DNA of 64,000 nt from Spyradocola sp050942925. GTDB taxonomy: Bacteria; Bacillota; Clostridia; Christensenellales; UBA1750. This document shows, one piece after another, positions 40,603 through 49,148 of this stretch. A program made the translations under genes and the position numbers. Location: the NCBI GenBank assembly GCA_050942925.1, contig JBMNOF010000002.1, positions 1 through 64,000 on the forward strand, given 5' to 3'. The notes beneath the pieces were generated by a model. It worked only from the letters and a program-made list of their open reading frames with translations, searched no databases and was not told the origin of the DNA. Position 1 is the stretch's first letter; each line of letters starts with the position of its first letter.

Positions 40603-41313
40603 ATGGCAATGGAACTGGTTTGGCTCGGCCAGGGTGGCTTCCTCATCCGCTGCGGCGGCGCGTCGATCTGTTTGGACCCCTATCTGTCCGACAGCTGTGA
40701 GCGCAGCGGCGGGCACACGCGCATCGCGCCCGCACCCCTGGACCCCGCTTCGATCGATGCGGACGTCTTTGTCATCACCCATGACCACATGGACCATTTG
40801 GACGAAGGCACACTGCGCAAGGTGGATCTTTCGGCGCACCTGTTTGCCGCGCCGGCCACCTGCCGCAAGCACCTTCGAGCGCTGGGCGTGCCGGAGGACC
40901 GGCTGCTTCCCTTTGATCGGGGAGACCACTTCGGCATCGGCGACGCGGAGCTGTACGCGGTCTTTGCGGACCACACGGAGGACAGCATCGGCTTGATCGT
41001 CCGCGCCGGGGGACAGACCGCCTACTTTACGGCCGATACGCTCTACAACCCTCGCCTGCAGGCGGAGGCCGCCCCCTTTGCTCCGGACATCCTGATCCCT
41101 TGCATTAACGGAAGGTGGGGCAACATGGGCGCCGAGGAGGCTGCGCAGCTGGCCAAGTCGCTCGGCGTTGCGCTCGCCATCCCCACGCACTATGGCATGT
41201 TCGCCGAAAACACGGCGGACCCCATGGACTTTGTCCGCGCCATGGGGGGCAAGGGCTGCCGCATCTTGACCCAGTACGAACCGACCATCCTGAACACGAA
41301 AGGAAACCCCTAG
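40603..41313 (+). CDS. UlaG-like MBL-fold hydrolase
   Basis: ATG 40603 (MAMELVWLGQGGFLI), 10 bases after GGGGAGG; 236 residues. Motifs are LDPYLSDS, ITHDHMDHLD (metal site), FADHTEDSIGLIVRAGG and TADTLYNPRL, with THYGMFAEN at the end. These match the UlaG branch, which includes L-ascorbate-6-phosphate lactonase, but the usual neighbouring ascorbate PTS genes are missing, so the substrate is unknown. A C39-like gene follows 10 bases later. Confidence 0.83.
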   Translation: MAMELVWLGQGGFLIRCGGASICLDPYLSDSCERSGGHTRIAPAPLDPASIDADVFVITHDHMDHLDEGTLRKVDLSAHLFAAPATCRKHLRALGVPEDRLLPFDRGDHFGIGDAELYAVFADHTEDSIGLIVRAGGQTAYFTADTLYNPRLQAEAAPFAPDILIPCINGRWGNMGAEEAAQLAKSLGVALAIPTHYGMFAENTADPMDFVRAMGGKGCRILTQYEPTILNTKGNP

Positions 41314-41323
41314 AGGAGAGACG

Positions 41324-41983
41324 ATGAAACTGCCACAGTTCAAACGCATCAAGGACATGACCCCGGACGAAAAAAAGATCCTGAGCCAGCGCATCCAGCT
41401 CTATGGCGGCGTGGCGCTGATCTTCCTCCTTTGCGCGCTCTTTCTGCGCGTCTACAACACCCGCCTGATCCAGAACAGCGGAATCCAGCCCACGCCCCGC
41501 GAGGTCGTGGAGCCCATCGCCGTCACCTACCGCGCGCAGGACGACGCGGCTTGGGCGGACGACCCCCTGGGCGATACCGGCTACACCATGGCGCAGGAGG
41601 GAAGCCTGTTTTGCAGCCTTTCCATGGTCCTGGAGACCTGCGGCGTGGAGGTGGACCCGGGCGCGCTCAACCAGGCCTTCATGGACAACGGGCTGTACGT
41701 AAACGGCAATGCCGCGGATTTGACGCGCTTGCCCGAGCTCTACCCGGAGATCACCTTCTCCGCGCCCGAGGACTTTGACGGCGCGGACATGACGCGGGCG
41801 ATCCAGGACGGAAGGGCCTGCATGGTTCGCGTAAAGAGGGGAGAAAGCGCGCACTGGCTCTGCGTCGTGGGATCGACGGAGGACGACTTCCTCGTGTTGG
41901 ACCCCGCGGCGGGCAGCAGCGAACTCAAGAACCTGATGGACTTTGGAAACGTCTTTGCGCTGGCGCTTCTGGACGAGGCCTAG
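41324..41983 (+). CDS. Membrane-anchored C39-like (papain-fold) protein
   Basis: 219 residues. A cytoplasmic N-terminus of about 25 residues and one membrane segment (YGGVALIFLLCALFL) precede an outside domain. Candidate catalytic residues are Cys97 (GSLFCSLSMVLETCG), His177 (SAHWLCVVG) and Asp193 (FLVLDPAAG), the order of the Peptidase_C39_2 fold. The usual helper Gln before Cys is probably in TMAQEG. It could be a cell-surface cysteine peptidase or an inactive relative. Probably co-transcribed with the UlaG-like gene. Confidence 0.75.
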   Translation: MKLPQFKRIKDMTPDEKKILSQRIQLYGGVALIFLLCALFLRVYNTRLIQNSGIQPTPREVVEPIAVTYRAQDDAAWADDPLGDTGYTMAQEGSLFCSLSMVLETCGVEVDPGALNQAFMDNGLYVNGNAADLTRLPELYPEITFSAPEDFDGADMTRAIQDGRACMVRVKRGESAHWLCVVGSTEDDFLVLDPAAGSSELKNLMDFGNVFALALLDEA

Positions 41984-42012
41984 TCCGACGCAGCAGGAAG
42001 GAGGAACGGCGA

Positions 42013-42609
42013 TTGGCCGAGCATTACTTTACCGGCGCGCCCACTTCCCGCCATGAGGAGCGGACGGTGCGCGTGCAGGCAGGCGCCCGCGCGCTCGCCT
42101 TTGAGACGGATGCGGGGACCTTTTCCAAGACGAGGTTGGACCCCGGCAGCCGGCTGCTGTTGGACGCGCTTCCGCCCCTGACCGGCCGCTGCGCGGACAT
42201 CGGCTGCGGGTGGGGCCCCATCGGCATTTCCCTGGCCGCGCAAAATCCGGATCTCTTTGTGGAGATGGTGGACGTAAACGAGCGCGCTGTGGACTTGGCG
42301 CGCCGCAATGCGGAGGCCAACGGCGTGCAGAACGTACGCGTGCAGGTGAGCGACGGCCTTGCCGCCGTCGAACCCGGGCTGGACGCCTGTGTGACCAATC
42401 CGCCCATCCGCGCGGGGAAATCCGTTGTGTACGGCTTTTTTGCCCAGGCGGCGGAAAAGCTCCGGCCGGGCGGCTGGCTGTTTGCGGTGGTGCGCAAGCA
42501 GCAGGGCGCACCGTCGGCCCTGAAATACCTGGGAGAGATCTTCGCCGTGGCGCGCGTCCGGGAGAAGGACGCGGGGTATTGGATTCTGGAGGCGCAGAAG
42601 GCGGAGTGA
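42013..42609 (+). CDS. RsmC-like class I SAM methyltransferase
   Basis: TTG 42013 after AGGAAGGAGG; 198 residues. The SAM loop is ADIGCGWGPIGISLA, the acidic loop VEMVDVNERAVDLARRNAE, and the catalytic motif NPPIRAGKSVVYGFFAQA. NPP(I/F)xxG is typical of N6-adenine or N2-guanine rRNA methyltransferases such as RsmC. The N-terminal TFSKTRLDPGSRLLLDAL also matches. Most likely target is 16S rRNA guanine. Confidence 0.87.
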   Translation: MAEHYFTGAPTSRHEERTVRVQAGARALAFETDAGTFSKTRLDPGSRLLLDALPPLTGRCADIGCGWGPIGISLAAQNPDLFVEMVDVNERAVDLARRNAEANGVQNVRVQVSDGLAAVEPGLDACVTNPPIRAGKSVVYGFFAQAAEKLRPGGWLFAVVRKQQGAPSALKYLGEIFAVARVREKDAGYWILEAQKAE

Positions 42610-42653
42610 CCCGCCGCGCCGCCCTTGCAGTGGGCGGGAAAGTCTGCGCCGGG

Positions 42654-42671
42654 ATGTTAAACTTTTCGCAA
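42654..42671. promoter_or_regulatory. Candidate Rex operator upstream of rex
   Basis: ATGTTAAACTTTTCGCAA matches the Rex pattern TTGTTAA-N4-TTAACAA with 6 of 7 bases in the left arm and 5 of 7 in the right, 77 bases upstream of rex. Autoregulation by Rex is common. Confidence 0.5.
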
Positions 42672-42748
42672 ACTTTGCCGGCGGGCAGCGGAGCGAGGGC
42701 GTTCCGCGCGCCGGGCAAACGGAAGGATGAGAAGAATGAGGGAAGAAA

Positions 42749-43414
42749 ATGGGCGCGCATAGGATTTCTGACGCCGTGATTCGGCGCTTGCCGGGATATT
42801 ACCGCTATCTGCGCGAACTGGAGAAGGTGGGGATCACGCGCATCTCCTCCCAAGAGCTGGGCGCGCGCATGGGCTTGACCGCTTCGCAGATCCGCCAGGA
42901 CATCAACTGTTTCGGTACCCTGGGCCAGCAGGGATATGGGTATAACGTCACGGAGCTGCGCGCGCACATCGGGGGAATCCTCGGCCTAAACCGCAAGTAC
43001 GAGATGGTGATTGCCGGCGCGGGCAATATCGGCCAGGCGGTGGCGTGGTATCCGGGGTTTTCGCAGAGGGGCTTTACGCCTGCCGCCATGTTTGACGTAA
43101 AGCCCGACCTCATCGGCCGGGTGATCCGAGGGATTCCGGTCTACAACATCACGGAACTGCGCGCGTTTTTGCAGGAGCATCCCGCGGACATCGGCGTCAT
43201 CGCTACGCCGGCGCGCGTGGCCCAACAGGTCGCTCAGCAGATGATCGAGGGCGGCGTGCGCGCGCTGTGGAACTTTGCACCCATGGACCTCAAGGTTCCG
43301 GAAGGGGTCGTGGCCAACAACGTCCACCTGACGGACAGCCTGCTGGTGCTGACGTACCGCTTGCAGCAAATGGAAGCGCAGGAAGATGCGCCACAGAACA
43401 ATCCGGAGGATTGA
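42749..43414 (+). CDS. rex: Redox-sensing transcriptional repressor Rex
   Basis: 221 residues. An N-terminal winged helix (ISDAVIRRLPGYYRYLRELEK, GLTASQIRQDINCFG) precedes a Rossmann NAD(H) fold with IAGAGNIGQAVAW. The conserved C-terminal swapped helix contains LQQM near the end. Rex senses the NADH/NAD ratio and represses fermentation and hydrogen genes when NAD is high. A likely self-operator lies upstream. The ribosome binding site GAGGGA is modest. Confidence 0.95.
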   Translation: MGAHRISDAVIRRLPGYYRYLRELEKVGITRISSQELGARMGLTASQIRQDINCFGTLGQQGYGYNVTELRAHIGGILGLNRKYEMVIAGAGNIGQAVAWYPGFSQRGFTPAAMFDVKPDLIGRVIRGIPVYNITELRAFLQEHPADIGVIATPARVAQQVAQQMIEGGVRALWNFAPMDLKVPEGVVANNVHLTDSLLVLTYRLQQMEAQEDAPQNNPED

Positions 43415-43441
43415 TTCGTCTAAAATACGCCGGAATTCTGC

Positions 43442-43487
43442 GATGGAAAAAGAAGGGAAACGGGCGAATGCGCGCCTTCCATCTTTT
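43442..43487 (+). terminator. Possible terminator after rex
   Basis: GATGGAA (43442) pairs with TTCCATC (to 43483) across a long GC-rich inner region, then TTTT. Confidence 0.45.
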
Positions 43488-43521
43488 GCGGAAGAAGGGA
43501 AAAGCTGACGCCGCCCCATAC

Positions 43522-43551
43522 TTGATTCCGGGCTTTGGGATATGCTAAAAT
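43522..43551 (+). promoter_or_regulatory. Promoter of second VanW gene
   Basis: TTGATT (43522-43527) and extended -10 TGCTAAAAT (43543-43551); spacer 18. Confidence 0.65.
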
Positions 43552-43601
43552 GGAACGCAGAGAAGCCGGCCGATGCGCCGAAATAAAGGAAGGTCGAAAA
43601 C

Positions 43602-45254
43602 ATGGCAGAAGAGCAGAATACCCGCAAAGATGAGCAGGGCGCGCCGGACGCCCAGCCGCAGAGCGAAGAAAATACGGAAAAAAGCGCGGAGGCCGAGGCC
43701 CAGCCCTTGCCGCAGGACGGCTCCGTCGACGGCGAAGAGACACCGGCGCCCGCGGCGGAGGAATCCGCTCCCGCGGAGGAGGACGCACCCAAGGGCGGCG
43801 GAAAGAAGCGCCGCGGCAAAGGCGTCGTCGTCCTGCTGAGCATCGCCATCGTACTGTTCGTGGTGGGCGGGCTGTTTGGGCTCCTATATGCGCACTCCTA
43901 CAGGACACTGGAGGAAATGAAGGCGGCGGTGGATGTGCAGGGATTCTATCCCGGCATCACCATCGACGGCCAGGACGTCGGCGGACGCGCGTATGACGAG
44001 GTGCGGGAGGAGATCATCGCCCGCCAGCAGCAGGAAGCGGACGCCCGCGTCATCACCGTAGAATACGAAGGGCAGAGCTTTACGCTGCCCCTCCTTTCGA
44101 GCTACGACACCGATCAGGTGATCGTGGAGGCGTACAACTACGCCAAGGAAGGGGAGCTGCAGGAGCGCTACGATAAGGTGGCGGCGCTGCGCGAGCAGCC
44201 CCTGGACTTTGCCACGACCTGCGTCGTGACGGCAGACGGCGTGGACGCCTTTGTGCAGAAGGTCGCGCAAGCCCTTGACGTCCCGGCAAAGGACGCCACG
44301 GTCGAAAAGTTCGACCCGGAGACAAAGACCTTCACCTTTACCGACGAGAGCACGGGACTTGCCCTGGACACGGAAAAACTTCGCCAGGACATCGAAACGG
44401 CCGTGGCCGACGGAACCTACGAAACGCCCATTGTGCCCACGATGACCGTGACGCAGCCGACCGTGACCAAGGAGCAGCTCCAGAAGGAGAACACGCTGCT
44501 GGCCTCCTTTACCACGGAAACCACCTCTTCCACTTCGAGAAATACCAACATCCGCCTGTGCTCGGAGGCCTTTAACGGCTATGTCGTGGCGCCGGGCGAG
44601 GTCTTCTCCCTGAACACGCTCACCGGACCGCGCACGACCGATAAGGGCTACAAGGCCGCGGGCGCAATCCAGAACGGCATCATGGTCCAGGAGCCGGGCG
44701 GCGGCGTCTGCCAGGTCTCCACGACCCTCTTTAACGCGGTCGTTCGCGCGGGCATGGAAATCGTCGAGCGGCACGGCCACTCCTGGCCCTCCGACTACGT
44801 CAAGATCGGCATGGACGCGGCCATTGACTACCCGGCCAAGGACTTCAAGTTCCGCAACGTCTCCGACGCGCCGATCTACCTGGTCTCCACGTTTGAAGAC
44901 CGGCAGCTGACGGTGGAGGTGTACGGAAAGCCCGTCCTGGAGGAAGGCGTGACCATCGATCTTCGTTCCACGACGGATTCTACCATCCGCCGCGGATCGG
45001 ACACCATGGTCTATGATCCCTCCCTTGCTCCCGGCACCACGGAGACCGTGCGCAAGGGCCGCGATGGCAAGAAATCCACGACCTACATCCAGTACATCAA
45101 GGATGGAGAGGTCATCGAGGAAAAGGTGCTCTTTACCACCACCTATCCCGCCATTCGCGCCATCATCAACTACGGGCCGGAGCCCCTCTATCAGGAACCC
45201 GATCCTGCGCCCGAAGAAACGACCGTCCCCGAGGAAGAGGACAACATCTGGTAA
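43602..45254 (+). CDS. VanW family membrane-anchored cell-wall protein (paralogue)
   Basis: 550 residues, the same length as the first VanW protein. A long acidic, Ala/Glu/Pro-rich cytoplasmic tail (about 65 residues) replaces the basic tail of the other copy. One membrane segment (VVVLLSIAIVLFVVGGLFGLLYA) follows, then the outside repeats and the VanW domain with FSLNTLTGPRTTDKGYKAA, EPGGGVCQVSTTLFNAVV and AIDYPAKDFKFRN. The two proteins have opposite charge inside the cell but alike outer parts. Gene has its own promoter and a terminator. Confidence 0.88.
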   Translation: MAEEQNTRKDEQGAPDAQPQSEENTEKSAEAEAQPLPQDGSVDGEETPAPAAEESAPAEEDAPKGGGKKRRGKGVVVLLSIAIVLFVVGGLFGLLYAHSYRTLEEMKAAVDVQGFYPGITIDGQDVGGRAYDEVREEIIARQQQEADARVITVEYEGQSFTLPLLSSYDTDQVIVEAYNYAKEGELQERYDKVAALREQPLDFATTCVVTADGVDAFVQKVAQALDVPAKDATVEKFDPETKTFTFTDESTGLALDTEKLRQDIETAVADGTYETPIVPTMTVTQPTVTKEQLQKENTLLASFTTETTSSTSRNTNIRLCSEAFNGYVVAPGEVFSLNTLTGPRTTDKGYKAAGAIQNGIMVQEPGGGVCQVSTTLFNAVVRAGMEIVERHGHSWPSDYVKIGMDAAIDYPAKDFKFRNVSDAPIYLVSTFEDRQLTVEVYGKPVLEEGVTIDLRSTTDSTIRRGSDTMVYDPSLAPGTTETVRKGRDGKKSTTYIQYIKDGEVIEEKVLFTTTYPAIRAIINYGPEPLYQEPDPAPEETTVPEEEDNIW

Positions 45255-45259
45255 AGCAT

Positions 45260-45298
45260 GCAACCGGCCCCGCCTTCATGGCGGGGCCGGTTGCGTTT
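45260..45298 (+). terminator. Intrinsic terminator after second VanW gene
   Basis: GCAACCGGCCCCGCC (45260-45274) and GGCGGGGCCGGTTGC (45280-45294) form a 15-pair stem, followed by GTTTT. Confidence 0.9.
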
Positions 45299-45308
45299 TG
45301 GCCTTGCG

Positions 45309-45339
45309 CACATGAAGCGCGCACCTCTGCGCCATACTA
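45309..45339 (+). promoter_or_regulatory. Candidate sigma-G promoter of gerABC
   Basis: CATACTA (45333-45339) is an exact sigma-G -10; the -35 region (around 45309-45315, CACATGA) is only a partial match. Location 32 bases upstream of gerA fits expression in the late forespore. Confidence 0.5.
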
Positions 45340-45370
45340 GGGAAAAGGAAAAAAGAGGAGGTGCGCGTGA

Positions 45371-46864
45371 ATGGAACAACTGGTTGCGGAGCTGGCGGAA
45401 AACCTGGAAACCTTCCGGAAACGGTTCCATGCCCCGGAGAATTGTGACTTTGTCGTGCGCGAGCTCGCACCCCATGGCGTGCGCATGGCGGTTCTGTACA
45501 TCGATGGAATGGCCAACCGCATGAACATCGAGGACATGGTGCTCCGCCCGCTGATGGGCATGCGCCCCTTTGGCGGCCTTGCGGCAGAGGACCGCTGCGC
45601 CGCCCTGGCCGGACAGGTCCTGCCCACGGGAACGGGAAAGCTCGAGAGCGACTGCAAGAAGATCGCGGATTTTGTTCTGGACGGAAATTGCGCCGTGCTC
45701 TGCGAGGGCTGTGCGCAGGCAGTCCTTGCCGAGATGCCCGGCTTTGCCACCCGCGCCGTGGACCAGCCGCCCATTGAGAGCGCGGCCTTTGCCCCGCACG
45801 AGGCTTTTAACGAGGCGATCCGCACGAACCTCACCCTCTTGCACCGCATACTGCGCACGCCGGACTTCGTCACCGAGATCCTGGAGATCGGGGAGACCTC
45901 CAAGACCAAGGTGGCGATCACCTATCTGAGCGGGGTGGCCAATCCCGCGGTGGTCGCGGAGGTGAAGCGCCGCCTCCAAGGCTTGCAGGTGGATCGGTTG
46001 CTCTCCATCGGCCAGCTGCAGCAGCTCATTGAGGACCGGCCCTTTGGTCTCCTGCCGCAAATCCTCCAGACGGAGCGCCCGGACCGCGTGGCCTCCTTCC
46101 TGACCGACGGCATGGTGGCCATCGCCTGCGACGGCGCGCCCTATATGCTCGCCGCGCCCGCGACGTTTTGGAACTTCCTGCACACGCCGGATGACCATGC
46201 CCTGCGCTGGCAGTACGGCACGTTCATGCGCGTGGTGCGCGTCCTGGGCTTTTTTCTGTCCCTGCTCCTGCCCGCGGTATACAATTCCCTTCTGCTCTTT
46301 CACCAGGAGCTCTTGCCCACAGACATGCTGACTTCGATTCTGGAGGGGTATACGCTGGTGCCCCTGTCGGTCACGCTGGAGCTGCTGCTGATGGACTTTA
46401 TCTTTGACCTCATCAACGAGGCAAGCCTGCGCATGCCCGGCAACATGGGCTCGACGCTGGGGATCGTGGGCGGTCTGGTGTTGGGCCAGGCGGCCGTGAG
46501 CGCGAACCTGATCTCGCCTCTGCTCATCATTGTGGTCTCCATTGCCGGCCTGGGGCTGTTTGCCGTGCCGAGCTATCCGCTCTCCCTGGCGGTGCGAATT
46601 TCCCGGCTTGTGCTCGTGCTGGCCTCCACGCTGGCGGGCTTTGTGGGGATGACGGTCGCGCTGCTGTGCATTCTCTGCGCAGGCGCGGCCATGGACAGCT
46701 TCGGCACGCCGTATTTCGCGCCCGTCGCCCCGCACATGCGCCACAATCCGGACCTGTTCTTGCGCCTGCCCGACCGCTGGCAGACGCGGCGGCCAGGCAT
46801 GGCGCGCCCCGTAAACGAGCAGACCCCGACAAATCCCCGGGGCTGGGACAAGGGAGGGCGATGA
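45371..46864 (+). CDS. gerA: Spore germinant receptor A subunit
   Basis: 497 residues, the usual size for GerA-type subunits. N-terminal hydrophilic part (MAVLYIDGMANRMNIEDMVLRPL, and later KVAITYLSGVANPAVVAEVKRRLQ) precedes about five membrane segments. Conserved blocks are DRVASFLTDGMVAIACDGAPYMLAAPATFW and NEASLRMPGNMGSTLGIVGGLVLGQAAV. The A subunit forms the receptor's channel core with B and C in the spore inner membrane. The next gene starts 1 base after its stop. Confidence 0.93.
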   Translation: MEQLVAELAENLETFRKRFHAPENCDFVVRELAPHGVRMAVLYIDGMANRMNIEDMVLRPLMGMRPFGGLAAEDRCAALAGQVLPTGTGKLESDCKKIADFVLDGNCAVLCEGCAQAVLAEMPGFATRAVDQPPIESAAFAPHEAFNEAIRTNLTLLHRILRTPDFVTEILEIGETSKTKVAITYLSGVANPAVVAEVKRRLQGLQVDRLLSIGQLQQLIEDRPFGLLPQILQTERPDRVASFLTDGMVAIACDGAPYMLAAPATFWNFLHTPDDHALRWQYGTFMRVVRVLGFFLSLLLPAVYNSLLLFHQELLPTDMLTSILEGYTLVPLSVTLELLLMDFIFDLINEASLRMPGNMGSTLGIVGGLVLGQAAVSANLISPLLIIVVSIAGLGLFAVPSYPLSLAVRISRLVLVLASTLAGFVGMTVALLCILCAGAAMDSFGTPYFAPVAPHMRHNPDLFLRLPDRWQTRRPGMARPVNEQTPTNPRGWDKGGR

Positions 46865-46865
46865 G

Positions 46866-47936
46866 ATGAACGACGAAATTCGCTCGCCCGAGATGGTGGG
46901 AATGCTGGGCGTCATCCTCGCGGCCCAGTGGTTTTCCTCCACGGCGGACGGCTTTTTGGAGGCCTGCGGCAACGCCGTCTTTCTGCCCATGCTGGTCTGC
47001 GGCCTGGCGCTCGCGCTCCTGACGTGGGTCCTTTCCGCGCTGGCGCCGCGGCAAGGGCTGTGGGAGGTCTGCAGGGAGCGGCGGGGATTTGCGGTCTTTC
47101 CGGTGCTGGGCGCGCTGCTGTTCACCCTTCTTTCCGCCACAGCCCTGCGGGATGCGCTGAACGTGCTGACGCTGTTCCTCCTGCCCGAGACGCCCCGCTG
47201 GTTTCTCGCCCTGATCCTGCTGCCACTGCTCGTTTGCATGAGCGCGCTGGGGATTGCCTCGGTCTCCCGAATGCTCAAGCTCTTGGCGCCGGTGCTGGGG
47301 GTGCTGTATCTTGTGGTGCTGGTGCTCTCCGTCTGGAACCAGGCGGACGTCTACAACTTCTTTCCCATCCTGGGCAAGGGCGTTCCCGCATTGGCGGGCA
47401 CGGCGGTTTCGGGCCTGAGCGTCGCGGCCTGGCTGCCCATGCTCTGGATCGACCGGCCGCGCCTTGCGCGCTTTTCCGCCGTGGGATGGAAAGGGTGTCT
47501 GCTCGGATGCGCCATCTGCGTGACGGGCTATGTGTTCTACGCGCTGCTCTTTCCCAACGGCGCGGCGCAGGGAACGAATTTCCCCCTGCACCGCCTCAGC
47601 GCCTCCGGCGGGTTTTCCCGCGCGTTCCAAAGGACGCATGCGCTGTTCATCTTTGTGTGGCTTCCCGCGCAAATGACCGCTGTGGGGGCAGGACTCTGCT
47701 ACGCGGTGCGCGCCCTGCGCGCGGTCATTCCGGCCAAGAACCCGCGCGTGCTGGTGCCCCTTCCTTTGCTGGTGGCGCTGGCGCTGAGCTTCCCGGACAG
47801 CGACCACAGCCCGACGGCGTTGCTCTATCTTCTGCAGACCAACACGCAGGCGCTGCTCTCGGTGCCGCTGCTCGTGCCGCTGCTGGCGGGAAAGGTGCGG
47901 GAGATTCGGCGGGAAAGGAGGGAGCAGCATGCGTAA
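46866..47936 (+). CDS. gerB: Spore germinant receptor B subunit
   Basis: 356 residues with about ten membrane segments and the GerAB/amino acid-permease-like fold (PF03845). The first segments are VGMLGVILAAQWFSS and ACGNAVFLPMLVCGLALALL. Divergent compared with model GerAB, but order and size match. In the family, B binds the germinant. It overlaps the C gene by 8 bases. Ribosome binding site GGAGGG is upstream of the gerA stop. Confidence 0.88.
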   Translation: MNDEIRSPEMVGMLGVILAAQWFSSTADGFLEACGNAVFLPMLVCGLALALLTWVLSALAPRQGLWEVCRERRGFAVFPVLGALLFTLLSATALRDALNVLTLFLLPETPRWFLALILLPLLVCMSALGIASVSRMLKLLAPVLGVLYLVVLVLSVWNQADVYNFFPILGKGVPALAGTAVSGLSVAAWLPMLWIDRPRLARFSAVGWKGCLLGCAICVTGYVFYALLFPNGAAQGTNFPLHRLSASGGFSRAFQRTHALFIFVWLPAQMTAVGAGLCYAVRALRAVIPAKNPRVLVPLPLLVALALSFPDSDHSPTALLYLLQTNTQALLSVPLLVPLLAGKVREIRRERREQHA

Positions 47937-49059
47937 GAAAATGCTCGTCGGTCTTTTGCTGCTGGCCCTGCTGCCGCTTTCCGGCTGCTTTGACGCCATG
48001 GACCTTGGCGACCAGATCTTCGCGGTCAACCTCGCGCTGGACACGGGCGAAAGCCGCGCGCTCCGGCTGACGATGCAGTTTCCGCAGATCACGCCCGTGG
48101 GCAAGGAGGCGTCCTCTGCCGCCGGGCAGGACAGCGAGCTGAGCCGCGACGGATACACGATCGAACAGGTCGAGGGCGACAGCCTGAGCGAGTGCCTGAC
48201 GCTGATCGGGCTGGTGACGCCCCGGCACGTCGATCTGATGCACCTGCGCGGCGTGTTCCTGAGCGAGTCCCTGACCAAGGAGCGGAGCCTGCTGTGGAGC
48301 TGCCTTTCGGAATTGTTGGGCACGCACGAGGCGCGGCCGTCGGCGTATGTCTTCGTCACGAGAGGGCGAGCGGAGGACGTGCTCTTGAACCAGGTGCCCC
48401 TGTTCGGCGCGCGGCTCTCCAAGGCGCAGTCGGCGCAGGGACGGGAGCTCATCGCGCGGGGCGTCGTGCCGGCCGTGTCCTTGAGCGCGTTCCGGTACGA
48501 CTTGTCCGACTCGGACCGAAACGCCGTGGCCATGCTCTGCGCGGTCAACGGGATGCAGTACATCTCCTCGCCCGCCCCCCACGGCGAACAGGAGACGTCC
48601 TACCTCGCGGGTGATCTTCCCCGCAACACCATCGGCGCCATCGACTACTGCGGCAGCGCGGTCTTTGGAAAGGAGGAGCTGCTGCTCCTGGACGGGTATG
48701 AGACGCAGCTGTACAACCTGCTCATCGGGAAGCTGGATTCCCTCACCCTCTCCGTGGAGGGAAGGCCCGTGGAATTGACCTTTCCCTCGTCCGTGCGCAT
48801 CCGCGTGGATCTCTCGGGAGAGACGCCCTGGATTCGCATCCGGGTGCCGGTGCAGCTGGACACGCCCGACAAGACGCCCTACCTGGAACGCCTCAAGCAG
48901 GATCTTGCCGCCCTGCTGCTCAAGCTGCAGCAGCAGGGCCTGGACCCGGTCTATTTTTCCAAGTACGCGCGCATGCAGACCCTCACCTTTGCGGATTGGG
49001 AGGCGCTGGATTGGCGCGATCTCTACCGCCGCGCCAACTTCGACATTGACGTCGTTTGA
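47929..49059 (+). CDS. gerC: Spore germinant receptor C subunit (Ger(x)C lipoprotein)
   Basis: 376 residues. Signal peptide MRKKMLVGLLLLALLPLSGC has a lipobox with Cys20. FDAMDLGDQIFAVNLALDTGE is the typical start of Ger(x)C mature proteins, and the C-terminal portion continues to LTFADWEALDWRDLYRRANFDIDVV, where the last strand reads like the family's VEVKV end. Completes an A-B-C operon. Germinant not predictable. Confidence 0.92.
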   Translation: MRKKMLVGLLLLALLPLSGCFDAMDLGDQIFAVNLALDTGESRALRLTMQFPQITPVGKEASSAAGQDSELSRDGYTIEQVEGDSLSECLTLIGLVTPRHVDLMHLRGVFLSESLTKERSLLWSCLSELLGTHEARPSAYVFVTRGRAEDVLLNQVPLFGARLSKAQSAQGRELIARGVVPAVSLSAFRYDLSDSDRNAVAMLCAVNGMQYISSPAPHGEQETSYLAGDLPRNTIGAIDYCGSAVFGKEELLLLDGYETQLYNLLIGKLDSLTLSVEGRPVELTFPSSVRIRVDLSGETPWIRIRVPVQLDTPDKTPYLERLKQDLAALLLKLQQQGLDPVYFSKYARMQTLTFADWEALDWRDLYRRANFDIDVV

Positions 49060-49072
49060 CGCAAAAAGGCGC

Positions 49073-49102
49073 TTTACGCCCAGCGCATGGCTGTGCTACA
49101 AT
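49073..49102 (+). promoter_or_regulatory. Promoter of the following lipoprotein gene
   Basis: TTTACG (49073-49078) and extended -10 TGCTACAAT (49094-49102) with an 18-base spacer. Confidence 0.6.
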
Positions 49103-49148
49103 GGGTGCGGAAGCGGAGCGCGTGCGCTCCAGGAAGGGAGGACCTTGG

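Noticed and set aside
45191..48563. Two long minus-strand frames (about 690 codons each)
   Set aside because: They mirror gerA-gerB-gerC; His/Gln/Arg-rich low-complexity translation.
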